DNA from: Salinihabitans flavidus
Lineage (GTDB): Bacteria > Pseudomonadota > Alphaproteobacteria > Rhodobacterales > Rhodobacteraceae
Assembly (NCBI RefSeq): GCF_900110425.1
Contig: NZ_FODS01000023.1
Location: forward strand, 1 to 53,848
Reading direction: 5' to 3'
Length of the DNA: 53,848 nucleotides
The position numbers and the translations under genes were made by a program. This document shows, piece after piece, positions 36,102-44,918 of the stretch; positions within the stretch are counted from its first letter, which is position 1, and each line of letters begins with the position of its first letter. The notes beneath the pieces were generated by a model, which was not told the DNA's origin, made no database searches, and worked only from the letters and a program-made list of their open reading frames with translations.

Positions 36102-36329
36102 TTAGTCCGAAGTGGTCAGGCGGGTCACCAGCCTGCGGGCCATCGGGGCAACGAAAAGGATCACCGGGAAGGCCACGGCCCAGCTTGAGATCCAGCCCCC
36201 GGCCCATGTGCCGGCGAAGTTTTCGGCAAACCCCACGGCCCGGACCGTCGAGATGCCCGACACGATGAACGACATCAGACCGGAGACAAGAAAGCCGAAC
36301 AAGAGATTGGCGAAACGGGCGGGAATCAT
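36102..36329 (-). CDS. DUF2798 small membrane protein
   Basis: A 75-residue protein with two hydrophobic helices: FANLLFGFLVSGLMSFIVSG and WISSWAVAFPVILFVAPMARR, ending in RLVTRLT. This two-helix layout with a GISTVRAVG loop and a basic end is that of the DUF2798 family, of unknown function. The ATG at 36329 follows AAGGAG. A strong promoter with a palindromic operator lies just upstream (36361-36390). Confidence 0.82.
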   Translation of the reverse strand: MIPARFANLLFGFLVSGLMSFIVSGISTVRAVGFAENFAGTWAGGWISSWAVAFPVILFVAPMARRLVTRLTTSD

Positions 36330-36360
36330 GGCGCACTCCTTGGCGGAAACTGTGTTGCGC

Positions 36361-36390
36361 GATATATATTCTGAATATGGAATATTGCAA
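36361..36390 (-). promoter_or_regulatory. Promoter of the DUF2798 gene with an ATTC-N8-GAAT operator
   Basis: On the minus strand TTGCAA (36385-36390) and TATATC (36361-36366) are 18 bases apart, or 17 using ATATAT. Between them lies ATATTC-TGAATATG-GAATAT (36366-36385), a perfect six-base inverted repeat with an eight-base spacer. The core ATTC-N8-GAAT matches the pattern I recall for SqrR/BigR, ArsR-family repressors that respond to sulfide and persulfide. An operator between -35 and -10 should block RNA polymerase directly. Confidence 0.6.
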
Positions 36391-36398
36391 CCGGGCGG

Positions 36399-37160
36399 CT
36401 ACAGCGCCGCGCGCAGCCAGCCGAGGCCGGCGGTCGTGGTGACGCCGGCGGGTTTGTATTCGGCGCTGACAAACCCGGTAAAGCCATCAGCGTCCAGCCG
36501 GTCGAAAAAGGCGGGATAGTCGATCTCTCCGGTGTCCGGCTCAGAGCGGCGCGGGGTTTGTGCGATCTGCACATGTCCGGCGCGGTGGCCGTGCGCGGCC
36601 CAGGCCGCCATCGCGTCGCCGGTGATCTTTTGCGCGTGGTAGGCATCGAATTGCAGCGCCAGATTGGGGGCCGAGACGGCATCTAGGATCTCGGCGGCGA
36701 GGTCGAAGTCATCGAGGAAATACCCCGGCATGTCGCCGGTGTTGACCGGCTCGATCGTGAGTTTCTGCATTGGCGCCGCATCGGTCGCCCAGCGCAGGTT
36801 GTCGATCAACGTCTCGCGCGCTTCCGGACCCTCGGCCTTTCCGGCCATGATGTGCATCAGATCAGCGCCGAGCACCTGGGCAAAGCGCAGGGCGCGTTTG
36901 AAATCGTGGCGGAAGCGGTCCTGCCCGGTGGGAACGGCGGCATAGCCACGCGCGCCGCCCGCGCGGTTTGGCGGCGGCGCGTTGATCAGTGCGAGTTTCA
37001 TGTTCGAGATGCGCAGCGCGTCGAGGATCTCTGTTGCCTGCGTGTCATAGGGCGAAGGTATCTCCACCGCGGTGAATCCGGCGTGACGCGCGGCGGCGAT
37101 TCGGTCCACCAGCGGCAGCTCGGTGAAGAGCGTGCTGATATCGGCAGCGAATCGGAGCAT
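36399..37160 (-). CDS. Hydroxypyruvate isomerase-like TIM-barrel protein
   Basis: A 253-residue AP-endonuclease-type-2/xylose-isomerase-like TIM barrel of the Hyi/OtnI group. Visible are RFAADISTLFTELPLVDRIA, AGFTAVEIPSPYD, a metal-site glutamate in LTIEPVN, LALQFDAYHAQ, HVQIAQTPRRSEPDTGEIDY and GFVSAEYKPAG, all standard for Hyi. These enzymes isomerise hydroxypyruvate and tartronate semialdehyde or the four-carbon 2-oxo-tetronates. I chose the ATG at 37160, preceded by AAAGGA; one two codons earlier is possible. It is downstream of dapB on the same strand. Confidence 0.87.
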   Translation of the reverse strand: MLRFAADISTLFTELPLVDRIAAARHAGFTAVEIPSPYDTQATEILDALRISNMKLALINAPPPNRAGGARGYAAVPTGQDRFRHDFKRALRFAQVLGADLMHIMAGKAEGPEARETLIDNLRWATDAAPMQKLTIEPVNTGDMPGYFLDDFDLAAEILDAVSAPNLALQFDAYHAQKITGDAMAAWAAHGHRAGHVQIAQTPRRSEPDTGEIDYPAFFDRLDADGFTGFVSAEYKPAGVTTTAGLGWLRAAL

Positions 37161-37315
37161 TCCCATCCTTTGATGTTCAGGTTTCAAATGGCATTGCGCG
37201 GCAGGCCGGGCGCCGGTCAAATACAAAGGAGATAAACAGCAGTGCCTTTGAGTATCAGCAGACCATCATGGCCGAAATGAGGCAAGCGAATTTGGTGAAT
37301 CGTGGCCACCTGCGG

Positions 37316-38125
37316 TCAGAGCCCGAGAACGTCCACCATGTCGTATTGCCCCGGTTTCCTGTCCTGCCCCCACAGCGCGGCCCGAAGGGCGCCGCGGGCG
37401 AAGATCGCCCGGTCTGTCGCCACATGGCGCAGCGTGATCCGTTCCCCCGGCGCGGCGAAGAGCACATCGTGTTCGCCCACGATGTCGCCGCCGCGGATCG
37501 CGGTAAAGCCGATGTCGCCACGTTGGCGCGGGCCGGTGATGCCGTCGCGGCCGCGGTCGGCCACCTCGCGCAGATCGACGCCGCGCCCTACGGCGGCGGC
37601 CTCACCCAGCATCAGTGCGGTGCCCGAGGGGGCATCGACCTTGTGGTGATGGTGCGCCTCTATCACCTCGATGTCGAAATCCTCGTCCAGCGCGGCGGCC
37701 ACCCGCTTGGTCAGCTGCACCAGAAGATTGACGCCCAGCGACATGTTGCCCGCCCGCACGATCACCGCGTGGCGCGCGCAAGGCTCCAGCGCGGCGATAT
37801 CTTCGTCGCTCATGCCGGTGGTGCCGATCACATGCACGGCGCGCGCCTGCGCGGCGAGCCGGGCGAATTCCACCGTGGCGGCGGGGGCGGTGAAGTCGAT
37901 GACGGCCTGCGCGCGCGCGAACGCCTCCAGCGGCTCATCGGTAACGGTGACGCCGAGGGGCGCGCCGCCCATCGCCTCTCCGACATCGCGGCCGATCCAG
38001 TCGTGACCGGGCCGTTCCACCGCCCCGGCGAGGCGCGCGCGGTCGCTTTCCTGCACGGTCTGGATCAGCATCTGGCCCATGCGCCCGGAGGCGCCGGTGA
38101 TCACGATACCCGGCAAGTCGTTCAT
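37316..38125 (-). CDS. dapB: 4-hydroxy-tetrahydrodipicolinate reductase
   Basis: A 269-residue NAD(P)H enzyme of the lysine/diaminopimelate pathway. The Rossmann motif is [10 protein letters not shown] near residue 10, followed by [24 protein letters not shown] and the substrate-binding [17 protein letters not shown] with the active-site histidines and lysine. The C-terminal [13 protein letters not shown] is also typical. Of two close ATGs I use 38125, which has GGAG seven bases upstream. It is divergent from rbfA, with 85 bases between them. Confidence 0.95.
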   Translation of the reverse strand: MNDLPGIVITGASGRMGQMLIQTVQESDRARLAGAVERPGHDWIGRDVGEAMGGAPLGVTVTDEPLEAFARAQAVIDFTAPAATVEFARLAAQARAVHVIGTTGMSDEDIAALEPCARHAVIVRAGNMSLGVNLLVQLTKRVAAALDEDFDIEVIEAHHHHKVDAPSGTALMLGEAAAVGRGVDLREVADRGRDGITGPRQRGDIGFTAIRGGDIVGEHDVLFAAPGERITLRHVATDRAIFARGALRAALWGQDRKPGQYDMVDVLGL

Positions 38126-38210
38126 GTCCATTCTCCCACGGCAGGTTTGCGCACTCATACCCAATGCCGCGGCGCTTGGCAAAGCCCCGCGAAAGCCCTA
38201 AGTGGGGCGC

Positions 38211-38612
38211 ATGGCAAAGAACAGTTTCCAGGACGGCCCCGGGCCCACACAAAGACAGCTTCGCGTTGGCGAGTTGATCCGCCGCACCTTGGCGGAGGTG
38301 CTGGCGCGCGCGGATATACACGATACGGAGCTGAACCGGCTGTCGATCACGGTGGGGGAGGTCCGGACCTCCCCGGATCTGAAGATCGCAACGGTCTTCG
38401 TGCTGCCGCTGGGCGGCGAGGGCAAGGAGGATGCGGTGCAGCTTCTGGCGCGCAACAAGGGAGAGTTGCGGCGGGTGATCGGCAAGAAGGTGGGCCTGAA
38501 GTTCGCGCCCGACCTGCGGTTTCGCATCGACGAGACCTTCGACCGGATGGACGAGACGCGGCGCCTGTTGTCGCAGGACAACGTCTTGCGCGATCTCGAC
38601 GACGAGGAGTGA
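38211..38612 (+). CDS. rbfA: Ribosome-binding factor A
   Basis: A 133-residue RbfA that helps mature the 30S subunit (16S rRNA 5' end). It has the KH-like fold signature: [58 protein letters not shown] and the closing [11 protein letters not shown]. The ATG at 38211 fits the family; a GTG nine bases upstream is weaker. Its stop overlaps the next start (TGATG), and truB follows, so ribosome/tRNA maturation genes are clustered. Confidence 0.95.
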   Translation: MAKNSFQDGPGPTQRQLRVGELIRRTLAEVLARADIHDTELNRLSITVGEVRTSPDLKIATVFVLPLGGEGKEDAVQLLARNKGELRRVIGKKVGLKFAPDLRFRIDETFDRMDETRRLLSQDNVLRDLDDEE

Positions 38613-39349
38613 TGCGCGCGCTGGTCCTGGTGCTGCTGCTGATTTACGCGCTGCCGGCGCAGGCGGTGACATGCCGGGACATCGACCACGAGGGGCGCCC
38701 CTACACGGTCTGCGAGGTGGACGCGGCGCGCGAAGATCTGCGGCTTTTCCTGAGCGATGACGCGGGTGATCTGCTTGGCCAGTTCGGCGCGGTGGACGCG
38801 GCGCTGGAGGCGGAGGGCGCGCGGCTGGCCTTTGGGATGAACGCGGGGATGTATCATCCCGACCGCTCGCCCGTGGGGCTTTATGTCGAAGAGGGCAAGG
38901 CGCAGACCCCGCTTGTGACCCGCGCGGGGCCGGGCAATTTTGGCCTGCTGCCCAATGGGGTGTTCTGCATCGAGGAGGGGCGCGCACGGGTCTATGAGAC
39001 ACTGCGCTATGAGGCCGAAGGCCCCGCGTGCCGCGATGCCACGCAGTCGGGGCCGATGCTGGTGATTGACGGGGCGTTGCATCCTCGGTTCCTGCCCGAC
39101 AGCGGCTCGCGCTATCTGCGCAACGGGGTGGGTACCTCGGCGAACGGGCGGCGCGCGGTCTTCGCGATTTCCAATCAGCCGGTGACCTTTCACGAATTCG
39201 GGCGGCTGTTCCGCGATGTGCTGAACACGCCCGACGCGCTTTACCTCGATGGCAATATCTCGCGTCTGCACGCGCCCGCGCTGGGGCGGTCGGACCCCGG
39301 ATTGTGGGTCGGGCCGATCGTGGGCGTGGTGGAGCCGGCGGAGAATTGA
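38612..39349 (+). CDS. Phosphodiester glycosidase (NAGPA/DUF2233) family protein
   Basis: A 245-residue exported protein. The signal peptide [18 protein letters not shown] is followed by a DUF2233/NAGPA domain: GMNAGMYHPDRSPVGLYVE, GNFGLLPNGVFCIE, ATQSGPMLVIDG, RNGVGTSANGRRAVFAIS and LYLDGNISRL. These match the YigE-like branch. Family members hydrolyse phosphodiester-linked sugars or related bonds in the envelope. It is coupled to rbfA and lies 54 bases before truB, an odd place for an envelope enzyme. Confidence 0.85.
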   Translation: MRALVLVLLLIYALPAQAVTCRDIDHEGRPYTVCEVDAAREDLRLFLSDDAGDLLGQFGAVDAALEAEGARLAFGMNAGMYHPDRSPVGLYVEEGKAQTPLVTRAGPGNFGLLPNGVFCIEEGRARVYETLRYEAEGPACRDATQSGPMLVIDGALHPRFLPDSGSRYLRNGVGTSANGRRAVFAISNQPVTFHEFGRLFRDVLNTPDALYLDGNISRLHAPALGRSDPGLWVGPIVGVVEPAEN

Positions 39350-39403
39350 CAGGGGCGCTGGCATCCGATACCGCGCCTTTCCTGTCACAAAAACGAGGGC
39401 ATC

Positions 39404-40312
39404 ATGGGACGCAGGCGCAAGGGGCGCGACATTTCCGGCTGGCTGGTGGTGGACAAGCCTTCGGGCATCACCTCCACCTCCGTTGTGAACAAGGTGCGCT
39501 GGGCGCTTGACGCGAAGAAGGCGGGCCATGCCGGCACGCTCGATCCCGACGCGACCGGCGTTCTGGCGGTCGCGCTGGGCGAGGCGACAAAGACCGTGCC
39601 TTATGTCACCGACGCGCTGAAGGCGTATCGGTTCACCGTGCGGCTGGGGCAGGCGACGAATACCGACGATACCGAGGGCGAGGTGATCGCAGAATGCGAT
39701 CTGCGCCCGGACGATGCGGCGATCGAGGCCGCGCTGGCGCAGTTCACCGGAGAGATCGAGCAGGTGCCGCCGAAATTCTCGGCCGTGAAGATCGACGGGC
39801 AGCGCGCCTACAAGCTCGCGCGCGACGGCGAGGACGTGGAGATTGCCGCGCGGCCGCTCTGGGTCGAGGATCTGGTGATGACCGGACGGCCCGACGCCGA
39901 CCATGTGGAGCTTGAAATGACCTGCGGGAAGGGCGGTTATGTCCGGTCCATCGCCCGCGATCTGGGCGAGGCGCTGGGCTGTCATGGCCATGTGGTGAAG
40001 CTGCGGCGCATCTGGTCCGGCCCTTTCGAGGCCGAAGACGGGCTCAGCATGGACGAGATCGAGGAGATGGCGCGAACCCCGGCGCTTGACGCGTATGTCG
40101 GCCCGCTGGAGGTGGGGCTTTCCGATCTGCCAGAGGTGAAATGCACACCCGAGGGTGCGGTGCGCCTTGCCAACGGCAACCCCGGCATGGTGATCGCGCA
40201 TGACGTGGAATATGGCGAGGAATGCTGGGCCAGTTTCGACGGGCACGCCGTGGCGGTGGGCATCTACCGGGCCGGGACGCTGCATCCCGCCCGGGTGTTC
40301 AACCGCGGCTGA
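39404..40312 (+). CDS. truB: tRNA pseudouridine(55) synthase TruB
   Basis: A 302-residue pseudouridine synthase that modifies U55 in the T-loop of tRNAs. The N-terminal [16 protein letters not shown], the catalytic Asp47 in [13 protein letters not shown], a [20 protein letters not shown] segment and [15 protein letters not shown] identify it. The C-terminal extension ([15 protein letters not shown]) is PUA-like. The start at 39404 lies in an ATCATGG context without a strong ribosome-binding site. An inverted repeat GGGCGG/CCGCCC (40320-40339) after the stop may help end transcription. Confidence 0.95.
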   Translation: MGRRRKGRDISGWLVVDKPSGITSTSVVNKVRWALDAKKAGHAGTLDPDATGVLAVALGEATKTVPYVTDALKAYRFTVRLGQATNTDDTEGEVIAECDLRPDDAAIEAALAQFTGEIEQVPPKFSAVKIDGQRAYKLARDGEDVEIAARPLWVEDLVMTGRPDADHVELEMTCGKGGYVRSIARDLGEALGCHGHVVKLRRIWSGPFEAEDGLSMDEIEEMARTPALDAYVGPLEVGLSDLPEVKCTPEGAVRLANGNPGMVIAHDVEYGEECWASFDGHAVAVGIYRAGTLHPARVFNRG

Positions 40313-40362
40313 GCGCGTCGGGCGGCGTTGCAACCGCCCGCCGAACCCGGCACAACAGGTGC

Positions 40363-40902
40363 ATGATCACGCGCAGACATCAGAAGTGCGATGCGGCCTC
40401 CGAAGCGGTCTATTCGGACTGCGAGACCTATCGCTATCGCCTGAGCCGGTGCTGGACACCCAAGGGCGCGCGTGTCCTGTTCATCATGCTCAACCCGTCG
40501 AAGGCGACGGAGGCGCAGAACGACCCCACGATTGAACGCTGCGAGCGGCGCGCGCGCAGGCTTGGGTTCGGCGCGTTCGATGTGGTCAATCTTTTCGCGC
40601 TGCGCGAGACCGATCCGCGCCGGCTTCGGGCGCATCCCGCGCCGGTGGGCCCGGGCAACGACGCGCAGGTGACTGCGGCCTGCCGCGGGGCCGACAGGGT
40701 GATCGCGGCCTGGGGCGTGCATGGGGCGCACATGGGGCGCGGCGCCGAGATGCGCGCGATCCTGTTGGCAGCGGGCGCGCCGCTTTTTCATTTCGGTCAG
40801 ACGAAAGAGGGCCACCCGCGCCATCCGCTCTATCTTCCCTACACGCTGGCGCCGGAGCCGTGGGACGTGATGGGCGCGCATGACTTCGAGGAGACGCCAT
40901 GA
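40363..40902 (+). CDS. DUF1643 domain-containing protein
   Basis: A 179-residue soluble protein of the DUF1643 family, function unknown. The signature is RYRLSRCWTPKGARVLFIML followed by NPSKATEAQNDPTIERC, VVNLFALRETDPR, VIAAWGVHG and the closing FGQTKEGHPRHPLYLP. The ATG at 40363 is chosen because similarity starts right after it. The stop overlaps the next gene start (ATGA). Confidence 0.88.
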   Translation: MITRRHQKCDAASEAVYSDCETYRYRLSRCWTPKGARVLFIMLNPSKATEAQNDPTIERCERRARRLGFGAFDVVNLFALRETDPRRLRAHPAPVGPGNDAQVTAACRGADRVIAAWGVHGAHMGRGAEMRAILLAAGAPLFHFGQTKEGHPRHPLYLPYTLAPEPWDVMGAHDFEETP

Positions 40903-41231
40903 CAGAGCAAGATACCCAAGAGCCGGACCCCCGGAAGCAGGACACGCGACAGCCCGGCGCCGTAGAGCTCGACGTCGAAGCCATCCGGTCTCTTGCCCGT
41001 GAGCTGGAAAAGCTCAATTCGCATCGTTTCATCCGGGTGCAGAACTCGCTTTGGCGCTTGATCCTGTTTCAGTTCACGCGCGGACTGGCCTTCGGGCTTG
41101 GCTCTGTTCTGGGGGCGACGATCCTTGTGTCCATCGTCGCATGGTGGGTTTCGCAGTTCGAGTTCCTGCCGATCATCGGGGAGTGGGCCAACCAACTCGT
41201 CGAGGAAATCCAGGACAAACAGGGCCCATAG
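40899..41231 (+). CDS. DUF5665 domain-containing membrane protein
   Basis: A 110-residue protein. A charged N-terminal half (about 1-48, with LARELEKLNSHRFIRVQNS) is followed by one long hydrophobic segment, LAFGLGSVLGATILVSIVAW, and an amphipathic tail IIGEWANQLVEEIQ. This matches DUF5665, of unknown role. It is translationally coupled to the DUF1643 gene. Confidence 0.8.
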   Translation: MTEQDTQEPDPRKQDTRQPGAVELDVEAIRSLARELEKLNSHRFIRVQNSLWRLILFQFTRGLAFGLGSVLGATILVSIVAWWVSQFEFLPIIGEWANQLVEEIQDKQGP

Positions 41232-41244
41232 GTCGCCGCGCGCG

Positions 41245-41252
41245 TTAACCAT
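41245..41252 (+). promoter_or_regulatory. Possible CtrA half-site before the RTX gene
   Basis: TTAACCAT lies 78 bases before the RTX-repeat gene. It equals the alphaproteobacterial CtrA half-site. A second TTAA follows at 13 rather than 7 bases, so no full site is present. One eight-base match is weak evidence. Confidence 0.25.
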
Positions 41253-41329
41253 CGCGTCCGATTAAAGTTGCCCGGAGACCCTTGTCGGTGGCCTATTGAG
41301 GCCGGGGTGATCCGCGTGAGGGTGGTGAC

Positions 41330-42292
41330 ATGTTTTATCTTGCCGGGCTGCTGGGCCTGATGGCGATGGGGGCCGCAGCCTTTGTCGGAACGGATTCTCT
41401 GGACACGGAGGAGGCGGATGAAAACGACCTTCCCGAGCCAGAGGGCGAACTGACGACAGATTTTCAGACCGAGGCCGGGAATGGGGAGGCGGCGGACGGG
41501 GGCACGGACAGCATCCTGCCCGGCACTGACGAGGGCGAAACGCTTGGCGGCGGGAGCGGCAACGATCAGATCAACGGATATGACGGTGATGATCTGCTGG
41601 AGGGCTGGGCCGATTGGGATCAGCTATTCGGCGGGGCCGGCGATGACACGCTGGACGGCGGGGAGGGCGACGACACATTGCATGGTGGCGATGGGGACGA
41701 TCTTCTTGCGGGCGGTGCCGGCGACGACAATATCTTCGGTCATTTCCACGATGACACGCTTTTTGGCGGTGCGGGCGGGGATTCCCTGCACGGCGGGATG
41801 GGCGATGACCTGCTGGACGGTGGGGAGGGCGCGGACGCGCTGCATGGCGGCTATGGCGATGACACGCTGCTGGGCGGCACGGGCGAGGATACGCTGTTCG
41901 GCGGTCCGGGCGACGATCTGATCGTCGGCGCGGGAGATGGCGAGGCCGATTATCTCAATGGCGGGGCGGGCGACGACCTTCTCATGGCGGGGAGCGGCGA
42001 TATCGTCACCTCCGGCGAAGGGGCGGACACGATCACGCTTCATGACCGGATGAGCGAGGCGGCGACGGTGATCGACTATGACCCGGATGAGGATAACCTC
42101 GTGCTTCTGATGAATGAGGCGGACGTGGCGCCGGATCTGTCGCTTGTCCCCGATGCGGACGATCCGGGCACCTCGCATCTGCTGCTGGACGGGGTGGAGA
42201 TTGCGGCGATCCGGGGCGGCGGCGATCTGTCGCTGGCGGATATAACGTTGTTGCCGCAGGACAGCCCCACCGCCGCGATCATGCGAGTCTGA
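41330..42292 (+). CDS. RTX (hemolysin-type calcium-binding) repeat protein
   Basis: A 320-residue acidic protein. A short hydrophobic N-terminus (FYLAGLLGLMAMGAAAFVG) and an acidic linker are followed by about ten glycine/aspartate-rich RTX nonapeptide repeats (residues 70-220, pattern GGxGDDxLx, for example GGAGDDTLDGGEGDD). The C-terminal part has an M10-like segment, MSEAATVIDYDPDEDNLVL. RTX repeats bind Ca2+ and fold outside the cell, usually after type I secretion. The N-terminal hydrophobic stretch hints at an anchored form, common in Roseobacter genomes. No type I secretion genes are nearby. Confidence 0.85.
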   Translation: MFYLAGLLGLMAMGAAAFVGTDSLDTEEADENDLPEPEGELTTDFQTEAGNGEAADGGTDSILPGTDEGETLGGGSGNDQINGYDGDDLLEGWADWDQLFGGAGDDTLDGGEGDDTLHGGDGDDLLAGGAGDDNIFGHFHDDTLFGGAGGDSLHGGMGDDLLDGGEGADALHGGYGDDTLLGGTGEDTLFGGPGDDLIVGAGDGEADYLNGGAGDDLLMAGSGDIVTSGEGADTITLHDRMSEAATVIDYDPDEDNLVLLMNEADVAPDLSLVPDADDPGTSHLLLDGVEIAAIRGGGDLSLADITLLPQDSPTAAIMRV

Positions 42293-42528
42293 GCCATCAA
42301 GGGGCTGCGCCGGTCGCGCTGGCATCCCCCAGTCGCTCGTTCACCTCGATATCGCGGCCCACGCGGAACCGCCGCGGCCGGCAGGAATCCGTTTTGTTCA
42401 GCGCAGGCCAAAGCCCCGAGGGTCAAATTCACCGGGTCCACGCGCATCCTGCGAATCGCTCTCTCAAAAGCGATTCTGGCCATGTGGTCGGGACAATCAC
42501 ATGCCCCGACCGTGCAGCGCCCGGCTCA

Positions 42529-43122
42529 TCAAGCAGCGAGCTTTGCTGTCTTCTCGACCAATCGTCGGGCCTGATGCGCCACCGACGCGCGGCCGGCCGC
42601 ATCGAATTCCCCGGCCTTGGTCGAATAGCCATAGGGGTTGCCCCCGGATTCGGAGATCGCGGAGTCGGTGTAGCCTGGTGTCACCACGATCGCCCCCCAA
42701 TGCATGAAAGTCGGATACAGAGTGAGCAGTGTGACTTCCTGACCGCCATGGGTGTTTGCCGCGCTGGTGGTGGCGGTCACGGCCTTGTCGGCCAGTTTGC
42801 CAGCCATCCATAGCGGACCGAGAGTGTCGATGAAGGCGCGCAACTGGCTGGCCACCACGCCATAGCGGGTGGGCGCGGAGAAGAAGTAGCCTTCGGCCCA
42901 TTCCATGTCATCGGGGCCGACCTCCGGAATATCCGCCATCTTGTCGGCTTGTGCCTTCCAGGCGTCCTGCCCTTCCACAACCTCTTGCGGCGCGGTCTCG
43001 GCCACCCGGCGCAGGCGAACCTCCGCGCCTGCGGCCTCCGCGGCCCTGGCGGCTTCCTCGGCGATCTCGTGGTTGGTGCCGTATGTCGAATAGAATATGA
43101 CAGCGATTTTCGGTGTGGGCAT
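42529..43122 (-). CDS. wrbA: NAD(P)H:quinone oxidoreductase, type IV (WrbA)
   Basis: A 197-residue flavodoxin-like FMN enzyme that reduces quinones by two electrons. FMN binding is seen in [61 protein letters not shown] and MHWGAIVV. I use the ATG at 43122, preceded by GGAGG at five bases; the upstream ATG overlaps that site. The 236 bases between its stop and the RTX gene contain no gene. It is divergent from rpsO. Confidence 0.92.
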   Translation of the reverse strand: MPTPKIAVIFYSTYGTNHEIAEEAARAAEAAGAEVRLRRVAETAPQEVVEGQDAWKAQADKMADIPEVGPDDMEWAEGYFFSAPTRYGVVASQLRAFIDTLGPLWMAGKLADKAVTATTSAANTHGGQEVTLLTLYPTFMHWGAIVVTPGYTDSAISESGGNPYGYSTKAGEFDAAGRASVAHQARRLVEKTAKLAA

Positions 43123-43401
43123 TCTGACCTCCATTCATGTCTCACCTTTCATGTGATCAGCAGGGCCGGGCCATGAAAGGTGTATGTGCGCAAATGTCTT
43201 GTGCGTGTTTGCAGAGAGGATCAAACCGCCTGCCTTTGCCCACGCACTGCAAGGTGCTGGCGGAATTGCCCCCTTTTCTTTTGCCGCGATTCCGCCTATA
43301 CGCCCGCATCTGACCGGCGACAGCCGTGCAGACATCTCCAAGGACCGTGCTGGACGACATCCCGGCTCGTGCCCTCACCCTTCAATTCAAAGGAGACCCC
43401 G

Positions 43402-43671
43402 ATGTCGATTACCGTTGACGAAAAACAGCGCCTGATGACGGAATTTGCCACCAAGGAAGGCGACACCGGCTCGCCCGAGGTTCAGGTGGCCATTCTCACG
43501 TCGCGCATTTCCACGCTGACCGAGCATTTCAAGACCCACAAGAAGGATAACCACGGCCGCCGTGGCCTTCTGATGATGGTGGCCAAGCGCCGCAAGCTGC
43601 TTGATTACCTCCGGGGCAAGGACGAAGGCCGCTATCGCGACCTGATCAAGCGTCTCGGCATCCGCCGCTAG
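43402..43671 (+). CDS. rpsO: Ribosomal protein S15
   Basis: The 89-residue S15, a primary 16S rRNA-binding protein. It has the usual [40 protein letters not shown] and KRRKLLDYL blocks and a KRLGIRR end. AAAGGAG lies eight bases before the ATG. It is separated from pnp by a COG0523 gene, a DUF6525 gene and a PACE gene, unlike the direct rpsO-pnp pair of many bacteria. A terminator follows the stop. Confidence 0.97.
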   Translation: MSITVDEKQRLMTEFATKEGDTGSPEVQVAILTSRISTLTEHFKTHKKDNHGRRGLLMMVAKRRKLLDYLRGKDEGRYRDLIKRLGIRR

Positions 43672-43697
43672 GCGGACCGCCGACCGCTGGTTCGTTG

Positions 43698-43729
43698 ACC
43701 GCGTCCCCACCGGGGCGCGGTTTTCTTTT
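43698..43729 (+). terminator. Rho-independent terminator of rpsO
   Basis: ACCGCG-T-CCCC pairs with GGGG-CGCGGT across an AC-C loop, with a single bulged T, followed by TTTTCTTTT. It begins 27 bases after the rpsO stop. Confidence 0.85.
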
Positions 43730-43776
43730 GTGGCGCCGCGGTGGCTTGGCAAGGGGGGTTCGATTCGCTATGAAAT

Positions 43777-43794
43777 GATATGTAATAACATATC
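43777..43794. promoter_or_regulatory. Zur-box-like palindrome upstream of the COG0523 gene
   Basis: GATATGT-AATA-ACATATC is a perfect seven-base inverted repeat with a four-base centre, 17 bases before the ATG at 43812. It differs by one base from the fully symmetric GATATGTTATAACATATC type of Zur site I recall for alphaproteobacteria. The downstream gene belongs to a family often under Zur control, which supports the call. Zinc-bound Zur would repress until zinc is scarce. Confidence 0.72.
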
Positions 43795-43811
43795 CATATC
43801 GGAGGCCACCA

Positions 43812-44918
43812 ATGACTGATACCCGCCTGCCCGTCACTGTCTTGTCCGGTTTTCTGGGCGCCGGCAAGACCACTCTGCTGAACCGAATCCTCAACAACAG
43901 GGAAGGCCGCCGCGTCGCCGTGATCGTGAATGACATGTCCGAGGTGAACATCGACGCGGATCTGGTGCGCGCAGGTGGCGCCGAGTTGAGCCACACGGAC
44001 GAAACCCTTGTCGAAATGTCGAACGGCTGCATCTGCTGCACCCTGCGCGACGACCTGTTGGCGAAGGTGCGACGGCTGGCCGACGAGGGCCGCTTCGACA
44101 CGCTGGTGACGGTGGTCGATGCCCGCAACCTGCTGGAGAATTTTTCCAGCCACGACTTTCTGAGCGACCGGGGGGAATCGCTGGGGGAGGCCGACGACCG
44201 CACTCTGGTGGACCTGTTGACCGACCAGATCGAATTTGCCGACGTGGTGATCGTCAACAAGATCTCCGAGGCGGGCCCCGAGCGTGCGGATACCGCCCGC
44301 AAGATCGTCCGCAGTCTGAACGTCGACGCCCGCATCCTGTCGACCGACTTTGCCGATGTGCCCGCAGACAGCGTGCTGGACACCGGGCTTTTCGATTTCG
44401 ACCGGGCGCATGAACATCCCATGTGGGCCAAGGAACTCTATGGGTTCGCGGATCACGTCCCGGAAACCGAGGAATATGGAATCGCCTCCATTGTGTTTCG
44501 GGCGCGTGCGCCGTTCGATCCGGGACGGATTCACGCCTTTCTGGACGGCCCGCTGCCCGGTGTGATCCGGGCCAAGGGGCACTTCTGGATCGCCACCCGT
44601 CCCGACTGGGCGGCCGAGTTTTCACTTGCCGGGGCGCTGTCGAGCGTCAAGCCGCTTGGCAAGTGGTGGGCCGCTGTCCCCCGGGAGCTTTGGCCGGATC
44701 ACCCGCAGGCGCACGCCTATGTCCGCCAGAACTGGGCCGAACCGTTCGGCGACCGGCGGCAGGAACTGGTTTTCATCGGCAGTGGCATCGACTGGCCGGC
44801 GCTTCGGGCCGGACTGGAGGCGTGCCTCATACCGGAGGCCGAGGCGGAGGATCTTTCGGCGCTGACCGGGCTGAGCGATCCGTTCCCACTCTGGCGTGAG
44901 GCAGGGGCCGCCGCATGA
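43812..44918 (+). CDS. COG0523 GTP-binding metallochaperone (CobW/ZigA-like)
   Basis: A 368-residue G3E-family GTPase. Walker A is [13 protein letters not shown] at 12-24, the metal-binding CxCC is Cys73-Ile-Cys75-Cys76 in [11 protein letters not shown], and the guanine motif is VIVNKIS. A CobW C-terminal domain follows ([32 protein letters not shown]). The Zur-like site just upstream points to the zinc-responsive ZigA/YeiR/ZNG1 branch, which delivers zinc to client enzymes under starvation, rather than the cobalamin CobW. The stop overlaps the DUF6525 gene start. Confidence 0.88.
   Translation: MTDTRLPVTVLSGFLGAGKTTLLNRILNNREGRRVAVIVNDMSEVNIDADLVRAGGAELSHTDETLVEMSNGCICCTLRDDLLAKVRRLADEGRFDTLVTVVDARNLLENFSSHDFLSDRGESLGEADDRTLVDLLTDQIEFADVVIVNKISEAGPERADTARKIVRSLNVDARILSTDFADVPADSVLDTGLFDFDRAHEHPMWAKELYGFADHVPETEEYGIASIVFRARAPFDPGRIHAFLDGPLPGVIRAKGHFWIATRPDWAAEFSLAGALSSVKPLGKWWAAVPRELWPDHPQAHAYVRQNWAEPFGDRRQELVFIGSGIDWPALRAGLEACLIPEAEAEDLSALTGLSDPFPLWREAGAAA

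Noticed and set aside
38198-40333. A 711-codon minus-strand frame over rbfA and truB
   Set aside because: Shadow of three well-supported plus-strand genes.
41245-41265. Full CtrA site (TTAA-N7-TTAA)
   Set aside because: The two TTAA elements are 13 bases apart rather than 7, so only a half-site can be claimed.
41620-41930. Tandem repeats that could suggest a CRISPR or minisatellite
   Set aside because: They are the codons of RTX nonapeptide repeats in an intact reading frame, with no constant repeat and spacer lengths.
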